A stretch of 64,000 nucleotides of DNA from Vallitalea sp. (GCA_025210235.1 JAOASG010000044.1:62001-126000); one strand, 5' to 3'. Shown: positions 26,970-37,607, counted from the stretch's first letter. The notes: a model not told the origin generated them from the sequence alone. Numbers and translations: made by a program.

Positions 26970-28295
26970 TTAATTGGTAATTATTTCATCCTTAGTAATT
27001 ATACCTTTAATAAATTGTTTGTTTTTTGGTTTAATATCTGAAAATTCATAAGCTGATATCGCTTTTTCTTTAGCAATTTTAGTTTTATTTATATCATTTC
27101 CATGAATATAAGCAATTACATCACCTTTTGAAACATAATCTCCTACCTTTTTTTCAATAACTAATCCAACACAGGGATCTATAGTACTATTCTTCGTTTC
27201 TCGACCTCCACCAAGAATCATAGATGCTATTCCAATATCTTTAGCTTCTATATGGCTAACATATCCTGTCTCTATAGCTAATATCGGTTCTATTATCTTT
27301 GCTTTTGGAAATAAATCTATATTATCAATAAAATCCTTATTACCACCTTGATTTTCAACTAATTGCTTTAGCTTTTCAATAGCTCTACCAGACTTAATTG
27401 TTTCTTCTAATAATTCTCTAGCCTGTTCCACTGTTTTTACTTTTCCACTTGCTTTTACCATATAACTAGCAAGTGTTACCGAAAGTTCAAGTAAATCATC
27501 TGGACCATTTCCTTTTAGTGTCTCTATAGCTTCAATAACTTCTAAGCCATTTCCAATTTTACGTCCTAGAGGTTGGTCCATATCTGAGATAATAGCTGTA
27601 GTATCTCTATTAAGACCTGTACCAATACTTACCATTTCCTTCGCTAGTTTAAAAGCTTCATCTTCTTTCTTCATAAAAGCTCCACTACCTGTCTTAACAT
27701 CAAGAACAATTGCATTAGCGCCAGATGCTATTTTTTTGCTCATAATACTACTAGCAATAAGTGATATATTATCAACTGTAGCTGTTACATCTCTAAGTGC
27801 ATATAGTTTTTTATCTGCTGGCGCTAAATTTGCCGTTTGTCCAGCTATTGCTATTTTTATATCATTTACACTATTAACAAAAACGTCCTTTTCCATTTTT
27901 GTGCTAAATCCATCAATAGCTTCAAACTTATCAATAGTTCCACCGGTATGTCCAAGACCACGCCCTGACATTTTAGCTACTGGAATACCAAGCGCCGCGA
28001 CCATTGGTGCAATTACTATAGTAGTCTTATCTCCTACTCCACCTGTACTATGTTTATCAACCTTTACTCCTCGAATATCTGATAAATCTAACATTTCTCC
28101 ACTTTTTGCCATTGCTAAAGTTAATTCTAACGTTTCTTTTTCATTCATTCCTTTAAAATAAATTGCCATTAATAGTGCAGCTACTTGATAATCTGGAATA
28201 TTTCCATATGTATATCCCTTAATAAAATGATTTATTTCATCTTTAGATAGTTCTTCCCCAAATTTCTTTTTTTCAATTATATCGTACATTCTCAT
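26970..28295 (-). CDS. pdp: Pyrimidine-nucleoside phosphorylase
   Basis: Phosphorolyses uridine, thymidine and deoxyuridine to the base and (deoxy)ribose 1-phosphate. About 441 residues with the family signature [16 protein letters not shown], the phosphate-binding [12 protein letters not shown], and a C-terminal PYNP domain. The frame runs upstream to 28337, but GGAGGA lies 7 bases before the ATG at 28295, giving [11 protein letters not shown], the usual N-terminus. It lies after deoB in one operon, so the sugar 1-phosphate is passed to the phosphopentomutase. Confidence 0.94.
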   Translation of the reverse strand: MRMYDIIEKKKFGEELSKDEINHFIKGYTYGNIPDYQVAALLMAIYFKGMNEKETLELTLAMAKSGEMLDLSDIRGVKVDKHSTGGVGDKTTIVIAPMVAALGIPVAKMSGRGLGHTGGTIDKFEAIDGFSTKMEKDVFVNSVNDIKIAIAGQTANLAPADKKLYALRDVTATVDNISLIASSIMSKKIASGANAIVLDVKTGSGAFMKKEDEAFKLAKEMVSIGTGLNRDTTAIISDMDQPLGRKIGNGLEVIEAIETLKGNGPDDLLELSVTLASYMVKASGKVKTVEQARELLEETIKSGRAIEKLKQLVENQGGNKDFIDNIDLFPKAKIIEPILAIETGYVSHIEAKDIGIASMILGGGRETKNSTIDPCVGLVIEKKVGDYVSKGDVIAYIHGNDINKTKIAKEKAISAYEFSDIKPKNKQFIKGIITKDEIITN

Positions 28296-28374
28296 ATAAG
28301 AATCCTCCTTTAATTTACCTATAATATATACAACCAACTAAATCTAATATAAATTATGTTAGATAAAAACAATT

Positions 28375-28409
28375 CAACTTTCCCACTACTTTAATTCATG
28401 GGAAAGTTG
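28375..28409 (-). terminator. Hairpin between deoB and pdp
   Basis: CAACTTTCCCA (28375-28385) and TGGGAAAGTTG (28399-28409) form an 11-bp stem; a short T-rich stretch follows on the minus strand. It may partly terminate after deoB or mark an mRNA processing site. Confidence 0.5.
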
Positions 28410-28457
28410 TAAATTTTATGCTATGCAAAATTATGATATAAATATTGGAATATTATA

Positions 28458-29639
28458 TTATTTATTTTCACACTTTTTAATAGTACTTAAAAAACTATCT
28501 CCTATTTCTATTTTTCTAACACCTAAAATATCTGCAATTGTTTGCCCAATATCTGCGAATGTTTTTCTTGTTTTCAAATCAACATTTGATTTTAAACTTT
28601 TACTATATGCTAAAAAAGGTACATATTCTCTAGAGTGATCTGTACTAGGTGTTGTTGGATCACAACCATGATCTGCATTTATCATAAGAACATCGGTATC
28701 TTTCATATTATCAATAATTTCTGGAAGTCTAGCATCAAATTCTTCTAATCCTTTAGCATATCCTTCAACATTATTTCTATGCCCCCATTTTGAATCAAAT
28801 TCAACAAGATTAGTAAAAATTAAACCTTTATTGTCTTTTTTTATATATTCTATAGTCTTATCAACACCATCCATATTGTCTTTTGTATGAATAGCTTCTG
28901 TTATTCCTTTTCCAGAAAAAATATCTTCTATTTTACCAACACCAATAACATCTTTTCCTTCTTCTTTTAATATATCAAGTACAGTTTCTCTAGGTGGCAC
29001 TAATGAAAAATCTCTTCTATTAGCAGTTCTATAAAAAGAGCCAGGTTCTCCTAAAAATGGTCTTGCTATTACTCTTGCTACAGCATGTTGGTCTTTTAAC
29101 ATTTTTCTAGCAGCAATGCACATATCATATAATTTATCAATAGGAATAATATCTTCATGTGCAGCTATTTGAAATACACTATCTGCTGAAGTATAAATAA
29201 TTGGTCTTCCTGTTTCCATATGTTCTTTCCCTAGTTCTTCTAAAATTGCCGTTCCTGATGCCGGTTTATTACCTAATATTTTCTTACCTACATATTTTTC
29301 AAATTCATCAGTTATTTCTGATGGAAATCCATTAGGGTATGTTGGAAAAGCTATTGGAGAATGAATTCCTACCATTTCCCAGTGTCCTATAGTTGTATCT
29401 TTACCATTTGATAATTCAGCTATTCTACCATAAATACCTTCAGGATTATCTACTTTTTCAAGGTTAACCATCCCTTCAATATTAGCTAGACCATACTTTC
29501 TCATATTAGGCAAATCTAATTTGTGTTGCTTGGCAATATTACCTATTGTATTACTTCCTACATCACCGAATTTATCTGCATCTGGTAGTTCACCCATACC
29601 AACACTATCTAAAATAATCCATATTACTCTGTCTATCAT
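28458..29639 (-). CDS. deoB: Phosphopentomutase
   Basis: Interconverts ribose/deoxyribose 1- and 5-phosphates. The 393-residue protein is of the alkaline phosphatase superfamily: WIILDSVGMGELPDADKFGD at the N-terminus with the metal Asp, GKDTTIGHWEM with the phosphorylated Thr, and ADHGCDPTTPSTDHSREYVP with the metal ligands. GGGAGG precedes the ATG. It forms a nucleoside-salvage operon with pdp. Confidence 0.96.
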   Translation of the reverse strand: MIDRVIWIILDSVGMGELPDADKFGDVGSNTIGNIAKQHKLDLPNMRKYGLANIEGMVNLEKVDNPEGIYGRIAELSNGKDTTIGHWEMVGIHSPIAFPTYPNGFPSEITDEFEKYVGKKILGNKPASGTAILEELGKEHMETGRPIIYTSADSVFQIAAHEDIIPIDKLYDMCIAARKMLKDQHAVARVIARPFLGEPGSFYRTANRRDFSLVPPRETVLDILKEEGKDVIGVGKIEDIFSGKGITEAIHTKDNMDGVDKTIEYIKKDNKGLIFTNLVEFDSKWGHRNNVEGYAKGLEEFDARLPEIIDNMKDTDVLMINADHGCDPTTPSTDHSREYVPFLAYSKSLKSNVDLKTRKTFADIGQTIADILGVRKIEIGDSFLSTIKKCENK

Positions 29640-29970
29640 TTTAATTCCTCCCTGTTCAATATTTTTAAGTAATTATTTAACTATTTAATTTTACTTTCAA
29701 CTTTTTATGTATTAAACACTTAGCAAAATATAGCTATTAATTACTTCTCTATATACTTCACTATAATATAAATAGTATGCAAAAGTAAATGACATATGTC
29801 CTATAAAAATTACTATAAGTAAAGAACAACTAAAAATTGTTTAGAAGCTATGTCCTTAGTTCTAACCTTGAAAAAAAATTGATTGGTCAGGTCCTATTCT
29901 ATTTGGCTAAATATTACATCATTTATATTATAGTATATATTATACATCTAATAACTTTATTGGGAAATAT

Positions 29971-30060
29971 AAAAACTAGTAACCTAACGGCTACTAGTTT
30001 TTAGTAAGGTACTTATGAATGGTCTTTCACCCTAATCACACCTTTCATTTACGACTACCT
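29971..30060 (-). ncRNA. Structured leader-like element with terminator hairpin, unknown
   Basis: On the minus strand, arms AGGTA (30060-30056) and TACCT, and inside them ATGAAAGG and CCATTCAT, nest into a two-part fold. They are followed by a strong hairpin AAAACTAGTA/TACTAGTTTT (29971-30002) ending in Ts. The arrangement looks like an attenuator or small RNA lying about 330 bases upstream of deoB. It does not match a riboswitch class I recognise. Confidence 0.35.
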
Positions 30061-30167
30061 AGTAATTGAAAAACCCTTAATAACAAATCTTCACACACAA
30101 TATTATTTAATAAACTTAAACATATCGCATTAAAAAATCATTAAAATGCAGTTTTACAATTACTTAA
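30059..30167. mobile_element. Decayed MITE-like element, family A
   Basis: AGTAATTGAAAAAC (30061-30074) and GTTTTACAATTACTT (30151-30165) resemble the inverted ends of the 118-bp family, but the interior differs and no target duplication is seen. It lies in the 782-bp gap 29640-30421, whose remaining parts (29640-29970, 30170-30320) are AT-rich with no gene. Confidence 0.5.
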
Positions 30168-30328
30168 CCAAATAAGTTGTCAAAAATTATGATGTATCAT
30201 TGGTAAAACACCTCTATATAAGCATTTGTGAGTATTTTATTATCATACCCACAATTTTATTTTATCCTAAACATCATTATTTATACATTATATTTTTTAT
30301 TTTTTTAGTATTTTTTTACTTTTTTTCA

Positions 30329-30356
30329 TTGACAGTTATAATTTTTATGATATAAT
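30329..30356 (+). promoter_or_regulatory. Strong sigma-A promoter of the rubrerythrin gene
   Basis: Consensus TTGACA (30329-30334), a 16-base spacer and consensus TATAAT (30351-30356) preceded by TGA, i.e. an extended -10. The start should lie near 30363. Confidence 0.85.
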
Positions 30357-30386
30357 ATTAATATATTAAATAATCACTATTTATTA

Positions 30387-30400
30387 ATAATAATTATTAT
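30387..30400. promoter_or_regulatory. Palindromic candidate operator in the rubrerythrin leader
   Basis: ATAATAATTATTAT is a perfect 14-base palindrome about 25 bases after the predicted start. It resembles a PerR box loosely, but such AT-rich palindromes arise often by chance in this DNA. Confidence 0.25.
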
Positions 30401-30421
30401 CTAATACAGGAGGAAATTAAA

Positions 30422-30967
30422 ATGAAAAAATTTATATGTACAATATGCGGTTATGTTCACGAGGGAGAAAGTGCTCCAGAAAAATGTCCACAATGCAAAG
30501 CTCCTGCAAGTAAGTTTGTTGAAAAAAATGATTCTGAAATGACTTGGGCAGACGAACATAGAATAGGTGTTGCTAAAGATGTAGATGCAGAAATTTTAGA
30601 AGGCTTAAGAATGAATTTTACTGGTGAATGTACTGAAGTTGGAATGTACCTTGCTATGGCAAGACAAGCAGATAGAGAAGGATATCCTGAAGTAGCTGAA
30701 GCTTATAAACGAATTGCTTGGGAAGAAGCTGAGCATGCAGCAAAATTTGCAGAATTATTAGGTGAAGTAGTAACATCTGATACTAAAACTAATCTTCAAA
30801 TGAGAGTTGATGCTGAACACGGTGCTTGTGAAGGAAAGAAAGAAATTGCTACAAAAGCTAAGAAACTAGGATACGATGCAATTCATGATACCGTTCATGA
30901 AATGTGCAAAGATGAGGCTAGACACGGTATGGCTTTTAAAGGATTACTTAATAGATACTTTGGATAA
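30422..30967 (+). CDS. Reverse rubrerythrin (NADH peroxidase-type)
   Basis: A 181-residue oxidative-stress protein that reduces hydrogen peroxide (and oxygen) in anaerobes. The rubredoxin domain comes first, with C6-x2-C9 and C22-x2-C25 holding the iron, then a ferritin-like diiron four-helix domain with [28 protein letters not shown] and [13 protein letters not shown]lu/His ligands. The rubredoxin-first order defines the reverse rubrerythrins of Clostridia. GGAGG precedes the ATG. One of only two clear genes on the plus strand, with its own near-perfect promoter. Confidence 0.95.
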   Translation: MKKFICTICGYVHEGESAPEKCPQCKAPASKFVEKNDSEMTWADEHRIGVAKDVDAEILEGLRMNFTGECTEVGMYLAMARQADREGYPEVAEAYKRIAWEEAEHAAKFAELLGEVVTSDTKTNLQMRVDAEHGACEGKKEIATKAKKLGYDAIHDTVHEMCKDEARHGMAFKGLLNRYFG

Positions 30968-30988
30968 GGCTAACACTATTACATATAT

Positions 30989-31026
30989 AAAAATCCCCTA
31001 CCATTTTATTAGGTTAAGGGGATTTT
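30989..31026. terminator. Bidirectional terminator between rubrerythrin and the chemoreceptor
   Basis: AAAATCCCCT and AGGGGATTTTTT arms around an AT-rich loop. T runs lie on both strands, serving the two convergent genes. Confidence 0.85.
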
Positions 31027-31104
31027 TTCTTCTTAATTTAGCTTTTTAGAAAAATAGTTTATATCTATTATGATAATTAAAATAGAATTTATAACGCTAG
31101 TATG

Positions 31105-33168
31105 TTATATTTTAAACTTTTTAACTTCTTCCTTCAACAAATCTGCACTTTCTTTTGCCCTTAATACTTGGTCTTTTACTTCACTTGACTTGTGATTTAC
31201 ATCAGTAACGCTATTTGCAATTTCCGTTGTTCCACTAGCCCCTTCATTAGCTGCTATAGCTACACCATCAATAGCCGATAACATATTTTGAATAGAAGCA
31301 AGTAGCTGTTCTGAAGTAGCACTAAATTCACTTACAAGTTCATTAACAAAAGTTGCATCATTATTATACTTATCTGCAACATCAAGCATAACTTCATAAT
31401 CATTATTAACATCTGTAGCCATAAAAGTTAATAAGTTGTTTGAACAATTAGAAAGATTATTAACTGAACCAGTAACTTTTAAAGTTATATCTTGAATTTC
31501 TAAAACAGTATTCTTGGATTGTTCTGCAAGCTTTCTAATTTCATCAGCTACAACAGAAAACCCTTTCCCTGATTCTCCTGCTCTTGCTGCTTCTATAGCG
31601 GCATTTAAGGCAAGTAAGTTTGTTTGCTCTGTTATCTGCATAATGGATTCTGATAAAATATTAATTTGATCTACAACTTTTGAATCCAAAATAGCTTTTT
31701 CAAGTTCTCCTTTAGTGTTTTCAAATATATCTGCTGCTTTTCTTTGTGCATCATTAACATTTTCTTGAGTAACTTCAGCTCTTTTACTTATTTTACTTGC
31801 AGCCAATGCACCATCTTGAGACTTTTGTGCAATAAACTGAACTGCATTTTCAATCTCATGTGAAGTTGCTGTCATTTCTTCACATGAAGCAGCCGTCTCC
31901 TCCATACTAGCCGCCAACTGTTCAGTAGTAGCTGATATAGCTTCTAAATTACCATTTAGTATATTAACATCCTTAATAACATAATCCACCTCATTTTCTA
32001 TAGTATTAGATTCATTTAAAATACTATTAGCAAGGTGTTTTAATGAATCTTGCATATTCTTAATGCCATTTACAATTGTCCCAACTTCGTCTTTTCTAGC
32101 TAAATATTTCTTATCAACATCTTGTGTAAAATCACCTTCTGCTATTATTTCTAAATGCTCAGAAGATTTGATAATGGGCTTCGTAATTTTTGATGTATTA
32201 ATTACAATTATAAAACTAGCTAATATTAACATAACTATTGAAACAATAACTATAATTGAAATTGTCTTTCTTGTGCTTTGAGTTAATTCATCCTCTGATA
32301 TAAAAGAAGCTAAAATCCAATCTGTACCATTAACTTTATATGAATTAACATCATATTTTACGTCATTAATATATGCACTAAAATGCTTTTGGTCAGATAA
32401 TAATTTTTCAAGTCCATCAATTTCAACTTCGTCTAATTCCTTAAAATTATTTTCTGGATTATTACCATCAGCCATGATAACACCAGAACTATGTACAATC
32501 ATGGAGAACCCTGTTTTCCCTGTTTTCATCTGACTCAACATATCACTAATTACAGATTGTTGAACATCAATAGCAATTACACCTATAACATCTCCGTATT
32601 TATTAGTAACTGTACGTACGTTACTTGTAATAAATTTATTGCTTACTGTATCTAAATATGGTTTTGTCCTCTTAATATTTCCTTTTCCCTCTAAAGCAAT
32701 AGAATACCAAGGTCTATTTGTTGGATCATATCCAATTGATGCATTTGTTTCTGGCCACTGAACAAATGATCCATCATTAATTCCTAGATACAAATATAAT
32801 GTCCCTTCATGACTATCTGCGTAATGCTCAAACACCTCATAAATTTCTTGTTCAATACCTCCATTCTTTGAAGGTGTCATTCTAGTTTCTTTTTTTGTAT
32901 TCTTATAATTTGTAATACTACTATCTGCTTTCATTATTAATTTATTTTTTGCCATCATATTAATATCTTGATCAATTTGATCATAAAAGATATTTATAGC
33001 ATTAGCTACTATTTTTAATTGTTCATTAGAATTATTATAATAATCATTTCTGGTTTGGTTATAAATTTGATTGCTTACTATACCTCCTACTATTATTAGT
33101 GTTATTAGAATAGAAACAACTGTTAAAGATAAAAATTTTACTTTTATACCTCTGATTTTTTTTAGCAT
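31105..33168 (-). CDS. Methyl-accepting chemotaxis protein with dCache sensor
   Basis: A 687-residue transmembrane chemoreceptor. Membrane segment about residues 10-32, an extracellular double-Cache (dCache_1) ligand domain about 40-290 with [12 protein letters not shown] and [24 protein letters not shown], a second membrane segment about 300-323, HAMP about 325-378, and a coiled-coil signalling domain with the CheA/CheW hairpin tip [17 protein letters not shown]. The ligand is probably a small molecule such as an amino acid or carboxylate. GGAGG precedes the ATG. No other chemotaxis gene is nearby. Confidence 0.94.
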   Translation of the reverse strand: MLKKIRGIKVKFLSLTVVSILITLIIVGGIVSNQIYNQTRNDYYNNSNEQLKIVANAINIFYDQIDQDINMMAKNKLIMKADSSITNYKNTKKETRMTPSKNGGIEQEIYEVFEHYADSHEGTLYLYLGINDGSFVQWPETNASIGYDPTNRPWYSIALEGKGNIKRTKPYLDTVSNKFITSNVRTVTNKYGDVIGVIAIDVQQSVISDMLSQMKTGKTGFSMIVHSSGVIMADGNNPENNFKELDEVEIDGLEKLLSDQKHFSAYINDVKYDVNSYKVNGTDWILASFISEDELTQSTRKTISIIVIVSIVMLILASFIIVINTSKITKPIIKSSEHLEIIAEGDFTQDVDKKYLARKDEVGTIVNGIKNMQDSLKHLANSILNESNTIENEVDYVIKDVNILNGNLEAISATTEQLAASMEETAASCEEMTATSHEIENAVQFIAQKSQDGALAASKISKRAEVTQENVNDAQRKAADIFENTKGELEKAILDSKVVDQINILSESIMQITEQTNLLALNAAIEAARAGESGKGFSVVADEIRKLAEQSKNTVLEIQDITLKVTGSVNNLSNCSNNLLTFMATDVNNDYEVMLDVADKYNNDATFVNELVSEFSATSEQLLASIQNMLSAIDGVAIAANEGASGTTEIANSVTDVNHKSSEVKDQVLRAKESADLLKEEVKKFKI

Positions 33169-33332
33169 CCAAAACCTCCTATAATTCTTTAACTTACTAA
33201 AAACAGTCTATATACTTCTAAATAATTTTAACACATTTTTTTACATATCTCTACATTTTGTAATCTAATGTAAATATTAACTTTATTAACATATATATCC
33301 AACTAAAATTCTTTTGACCTATACGAATTAAC

Positions 33333-33366
33333 AAAAAAATCTTCTATTAGGAATCCCAATAGAAGA
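33333..33366 (-). terminator. Intrinsic terminator after the yitT-family gene
   Basis: TCTTCTATT (33340-33348) pairs with AATAGAAGA (33358-33366), followed by seven Ts on the minus strand, about 97 bases past the stop codon. Confidence 0.85.
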
Positions 33367-33463
33367 AAAGCAAATCTTAAGTCATACTATAATATTTATT
33401 TAGATTTTATTTAATTTTTAATCTGTTAAAATACATTATTTCCTATAATCTCTTTTAAATAAT

Positions 33464-34318
33464 TTAATCAGCATTATTCTTTTGAAATCCTCTTCCATTA
33501 CCATATACAAAAGAGGTATCTGTAACACTTATAAAAGCATTTTCATCTATTCTTCGTATAAGACTTCGTAATTTCGCAACCTGTCTTATACCTATTATAC
33601 AATATAAAATATGTCTAGGTTCATTTGTATATGCACCAGTGCCATGTATAATAGTTACACCTCTATGTAGTTCTGACATAATACAATTAGAAATTTCCTT
33701 TTCCTTATTAGTAATTATAAAAACTGTTCGTTTGTGATCTAATCCTTCAAGAACAAACTTCATAACATGACTTGATATAAACATCGTTACAAGTGTATAT
33801 ACTGCTAAATCTATGCCAAAGAATGAACATGAAAGGCCAATAATAATTACATTAATTGCAAATCCAACTGAACTAATACTATAGGAAAAATATTTATTAA
33901 CTATTTTAGCTATAATATCACTTCCACCTGTAGATCCATTAAATCTAAAAATTAATCCCGAACCAAATCCAGTAATAACGCTACCAAGAAGAATTGATGT
34001 AAGCATTTCATTAGTATTAAATACAATATTTTTTGTAAGTGCTAAACAAACGGATAATGAAATCATACCAAAAATACTTAACCCAATAAATCTTTTATTA
34101 ACTAAAAAATAACCTATTATCATTAAAGGAATATTTAATACTAATATTGCAATTGAAGTATTTAAGCCAAAAAGTAAATGTAAAAAAACTGCAATCCCCG
34201 TTACTCCCCCACTTAATATTTTATGAGGGATATATAACCCATTAATTGATAAAGCCATTAGAAAAGTACCAACAATAATTGATATATATTGCTTGATATT
34301 ATATACTGTATTTTTCAT
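33464..34318 (-). CDS. YitT-family membrane protein (DUF161/DUF2179)
   Basis: A 284-residue polytopic protein with two hydrophobic blocks (about residues 10-110 and 115-190; GGVTGIAVFLHLLFG and GSTGGSDIIAKIV are the family glycine-rich motifs) and a cytosolic C-terminal DUF2179 domain (about 197-280; GRGFQ near the end). Function unknown for most members. AGGTGG precedes the ATG. Confidence 0.9.
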   Translation of the reverse strand: MKNTVYNIKQYISIIVGTFLMALSINGLYIPHKILSGGVTGIAVFLHLLFGLNTSIAILVLNIPLMIIGYFLVNKRFIGLSIFGMISLSVCLALTKNIVFNTNEMLTSILLGSVITGFGSGLIFRFNGSTGGSDIIAKIVNKYFSYSISSVGFAINVIIIGLSCSFFGIDLAVYTLVTMFISSHVMKFVLEGLDHKRTVFIITNKEKEISNCIMSELHRGVTIIHGTGAYTNEPRHILYCIIGIRQVAKLRSLIRRIDENAFISVTDTSFVYGNGRGFQKNNAD

Positions 34319-34458
34319 TCTTCCACCTCAGCGCAAATTATGTAATCATATTGATTTAAGTAATTAAAAACTATGTTATTATATCATATTCTAGAAAAAA
34401 ATAAAGTAACTAATAAATATTTTTTATAATATTGAATAAAGCTTATATACATAAAAGT

Positions 34459-34494
34459 GCTGTTGCACTAACTAACATAACTTAGTACAACAGC
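34459..34494 (-). terminator. Intrinsic terminator after the GH18-like gene
   Basis: GCTGTTGCACTAA (34459-34471) and TTAGTACAACAGC (34482-34494) form a 13-bp stem with one mismatch and a T-rich tail on the minus strand. The rest of 34319-34680 has no further feature. Confidence 0.75.
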
Positions 34495-34680
34495 CCCATA
34501 AGTTTTAACCTATGCCAACATCTTTATCGTTGTTTTTATTAACCTCAATAGCATTTTTCTATTTTTTCTGCTACTAATGCAAAATATATTATTTTTGTTA
34601 GAAACATATTCTATTAAATCAAGATACATTTGTTTTCTTCATCTTATAAATAATAGTACCTATCTTGAAAATAAAAATTA

Positions 34681-36045
34681 CTACCTACCTAATAGCTCAC
34701 ATAATTTAATCCAAATATCAAAACCTGCTACTTTTCCATATTTTCCATAATAATTAGGAATACTTCCAATTTTCCACAGAGAAATTCCGCCTAAGTCATA
34801 ATCATTTGCTAATTTTATTTTTGCTAAAACGCTTTTCCAGTTCTCATACCAAATATAATTTGTTTCTTTTTTATCATTTATATATATCAAATAAGGATTT
34901 TTATATAAATCATTATAATATAACAACTTTTCCTTTGGAATTTTCTTATCTAACTCATAACATATCCGATTATACACTTTGTAGTACTGTGGAGTATACT
35001 TAGTCATAAAACTATCCTTATCTCCTATCCATTGAGAAGTTCCAAAACATATTTGCAGTAGAATTTTATTTTTATTATCGTCCCCCACTTTATTTATAAG
35101 AGTTTCAATATCTTTCTTAATTGCATTTATTGGACTTAATGGACTTTTAGATATATCACTATAAATACTTTTAGTTTTCTTTAAATCAAAATCATGTTCC
35201 ATTAATATTACATAATCAACTACATTAAATATTTCTTTATATTTATAATAACCATAATATTTCACAGATGGTAGTGTTACATATATTTTTTTATCTTTAC
35301 CTAATTTTACTCGTAATTTTTTTAAGAACAAAATAAATTGATCTTGGTCTTCTACATTAACATTTTCAAAATCTAGAGTAACACCATTAAATCTTAAATA
35401 AGCATACTCTTTATTCTTACCATTTACAGCATTAGCAATATCAGTAGTAATTCTATCCATGTCCTTAAAAATGTCTTTGAAGTAATCATTTCTATTATTA
35501 TTGTCATTTACAAAAACCATTAGTTGACTTGAAATAGATGTTTCTTCGGTAATCTTTAATGTTTTGTCGTATCCACTAGGAACTCTATATTCACTCTTAT
35601 CAAAAACTAATTCTACTTTTTTGCCAACTTTATCTATTCTACTCCAGCCAAAAGATAAAACATTAAAATTAGATAATGTCTTACTCCTAGAAAATTCTTC
35701 AAATTGATCAGAGGAACCATATGCATAAAAGCCGTTTAATAAAAAATTATCTTTTATTTTAATATTCCCTTCTTGAACTTTATCATCTATTATATTGATA
35801 GTATTATTCTCCTTAACTACTTTTTTATCAAATACTTTAGAAATATCTTCCGTAGATAAATATATTTTATCTTTATATTCAATACTAGTTACTTCACTTA
35901 TTTTCTTATCTGTTTTTATAGTAAATACCCTCATAAGTTCATCAATAGATTGTGTTAAAGTTTTTGCATTAGAAATACTTGTTGGAATAAAACATATTAC
36001 AAGTAAACTAACTAATATAATTTTTATTATTCTTTTTCTAATCAT
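34681..36045 (-). CDS. Exported glycoside hydrolase family 18-like protein
   Basis: A 454-residue exported protein: signal peptide 1-27 (…TSISNA), a copper-amine-oxidase-N-like substrate segment about 40-100, then a GH18 TIM barrel about 105-450. The catalytic-strand motif reads GVTLDFENV with E227 as the probable acid and D225 before it; VDYVILMEHDFD and the final GGISLWKIG strand fit the fold. Relatives (YaaH/YdhD type) cut peptidoglycan or chitin-like glycans and often act in spores. The substrate is not shown here. Confidence 0.83.
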   Translation of the reverse strand: MIRKRIIKIILVSLLVICFIPTSISNAKTLTQSIDELMRVFTIKTDKKISEVTSIEYKDKIYLSTEDISKVFDKKVVKENNTINIIDDKVQEGNIKIKDNFLLNGFYAYGSSDQFEEFSRSKTLSNFNVLSFGWSRIDKVGKKVELVFDKSEYRVPSGYDKTLKITEETSISSQLMVFVNDNNNRNDYFKDIFKDMDRITTDIANAVNGKNKEYAYLRFNGVTLDFENVNVEDQDQFILFLKKLRVKLGKDKKIYVTLPSVKYYGYYKYKEIFNVVDYVILMEHDFDLKKTKSIYSDISKSPLSPINAIKKDIETLINKVGDDNKNKILLQICFGTSQWIGDKDSFMTKYTPQYYKVYNRICYELDKKIPKEKLLYYNDLYKNPYLIYINDKKETNYIWYENWKSVLAKIKLANDYDLGGISLWKIGSIPNYYGKYGKVAGFDIWIKLCELLGR

Positions 36046-36139
36046 CTTTTCTCCCTCATTTTCATAGTTTTTTATCTATTATACTATGTCTAAGCCACTC
36101 TAAAACCTAATTCTATAATCCAAAATAACTAAAAATTTA

Positions 36140-36802
36140 TCATCCACCAAGAGTAACATCTGTTGTTTGATACCATTTAAGAGCTTCAATAAAATGGTCT
36201 TTTTTAAAATCCGGCCAATAATCATCAATTACATATATGTCAGAATAAACAGATTGTACAGGTAAGAAACCGCTCAATCGTCTTCTACCTCCCCATCTAA
36301 TTATCAAATCTATTCGTGATATATCTGAAGATGCTATATTATCAATAAATGTATCTTTAGAATTTTGTTTTGTATAGCCATTATTAATATCCCATTTCCA
36401 ATCATAATTTACTAAAAAATTTATATTTATAAGCCCTTTTCCAAATTTAATTCTATTATTTGCATATTTCATTAATTCTGAAGGAAATACAGAAGACTTA
36501 TTATTACCTATAATTAATAAATTAGCATCTCTATTCGCTAAATTATTTACAGCTCTTACACATGCGTTAGTAAATGCTTTTTTTTGATTTGGAGGCCTTT
36601 TAGTATTATCATGTGTAAACCCATAGAATGTAGCTTCTTTAATTCCATACTCTAACATTATTTCATATAATTGAAATCCTGGATTAATCCCGTAAAAATA
36701 CCCATCCTTTTTATCCATATTATGATCTACTGCCCATCTTCTATTACCATCTGGTATTATACCAATATGCTTTGGTATTCTTTTAAAATTATCCCTATTC
36801 AT
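36140..36802 (-). CDS. Divergent cis-prenyltransferase (undecaprenyl diphosphate synthase family)
   Basis: A 220-residue protein of the UppS fold. It keeps IGIIPDGNRRW with the catalytic Asp D18, TFYGFTHDNTKRP and LIIRWGGRRRLSGF. It departs from UppS at several normally fixed places: the RxxGH motif is KKDGYF, RTGGExRxSNFLLWQ is RWGGRRRLSGFLPVQ and the AYAE Glu is Asp. This suggests a paralogue with another chain length or substrate rather than the housekeeping UppS. Its neighbours, a HAD phosphatase and a GH18-like protein, give no clear pathway. Confidence 0.8.
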   Translation of the reverse strand: MNRDNFKRIPKHIGIIPDGNRRWAVDHNMDKKDGYFYGINPGFQLYEIMLEYGIKEATFYGFTHDNTKRPPNQKKAFTNACVRAVNNLANRDANLLIIGNNKSSVFPSELMKYANNRIKFGKGLININFLVNYDWKWDINNGYTKQNSKDTFIDNIASSDISRIDLIIRWGGRRRLSGFLPVQSVYSDIYVIDDYWPDFKKDHFIEALKWYQTTDVTLGG

Positions 36803-36889
36803 TTTATAGCTCCTTATAATTAGTTTCTTGAACTTAAGTATCTATTAAAAACTATTTACAATTAGCTAAAAAACTATACATAAAACAAA

Positions 36890-37573
36890 TTATAAAATAT
36901 TTTTCAACTCATCTAAGCATTTTATTTCATATTTAGATATGATATCTGTATTATTTTCTACTTTATTTAAATTAAACCAACAAGTATCAATCCCATAATT
37001 AATTCCACCTTTAATATCAGCTGTTAAAGAATCTCCTATCATAATAGCATCGTTTTTATCTATACTCCCAAATTTCTTTAAAGTGTACTCGAAAATATAT
37101 GGATCTGGTTTATTTACCCCTACTTCTTGTGATACTATCATTAAATCAATAAATTGTTTAATACTTGATTTTTCTATTCTAGATTCTTGTATCTTTTTTA
37201 TTCCATTTGTTAATACTACAACTTTATATTTCTTTTCTTTAAGATACTTACATATTTCTTTTGCTCCATTTATTAAATAACCACTTTCACTCAAGTTTTC
37301 TAAATATACTTCACTAAACTTATGTATATTATAATCTAAATTAAATTTTTTAAATAACCGTTTAAATCTTTCTTCTTTAAGTTCTTCATTCGAAATTTTT
37401 CCTTTTTCAAGTTCTAACCATATTTTCCTGTTAATTTCTCTATAGGAATAAAGAATTTTGTCTAAATCACCCTTATAAGAAAATTGTTTTAATGCTTCTG
37501 TTAACGAATACTTTTCAGCTAAAGTAAAATCTAATAGTGTATTATCGGCATCAAAAATAACGTATTTATACAT
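36890..37573 (-). CDS. HAD hydrolase, YjjG-type nucleotidase
   Basis: A 227-residue HAD-superfamily phosphatase. Motif I is FDADNTLLDF with D8 and D10, motif II VVLTNG, motif III K in GVNKPDPYIFE, and motif IV MIGDSLTADIKGG. The helical cap and GDSLTADI motif fit the YjjG subgroup, which removes phosphate from (noncanonical) pyrimidine monophosphates. Specificity is inferred from similarity only. Confidence 0.87.
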   Translation of the reverse strand: MYKYVIFDADNTLLDFTLAEKYSLTEALKQFSYKGDLDKILYSYREINRKIWLELEKGKISNEELKEERFKRLFKKFNLDYNIHKFSEVYLENLSESGYLINGAKEICKYLKEKKYKVVVLTNGIKKIQESRIEKSSIKQFIDLMIVSQEVGVNKPDPYIFEYTLKKFGSIDKNDAIMIGDSLTADIKGGINYGIDTCWFNLNKVENNTDIISKYEIKCLDELKNIL

Positions 37574-37607
37574 ATAAACTCACTTTCCTTTCCGTATGTT
37601 AAATAAT

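Noticed and set aside
27736..28161. 141-codon plus-strand frame
   Set aside because: Antisense shadow of the conserved pdp gene with no ribosome site.
29865..29925. Possible tRNA or T-box-like segment (GGTCAGGTCC) upstream of deoB
   Set aside because: No cloverleaf, no TTC-loop motif and no T-box core could be built from it.
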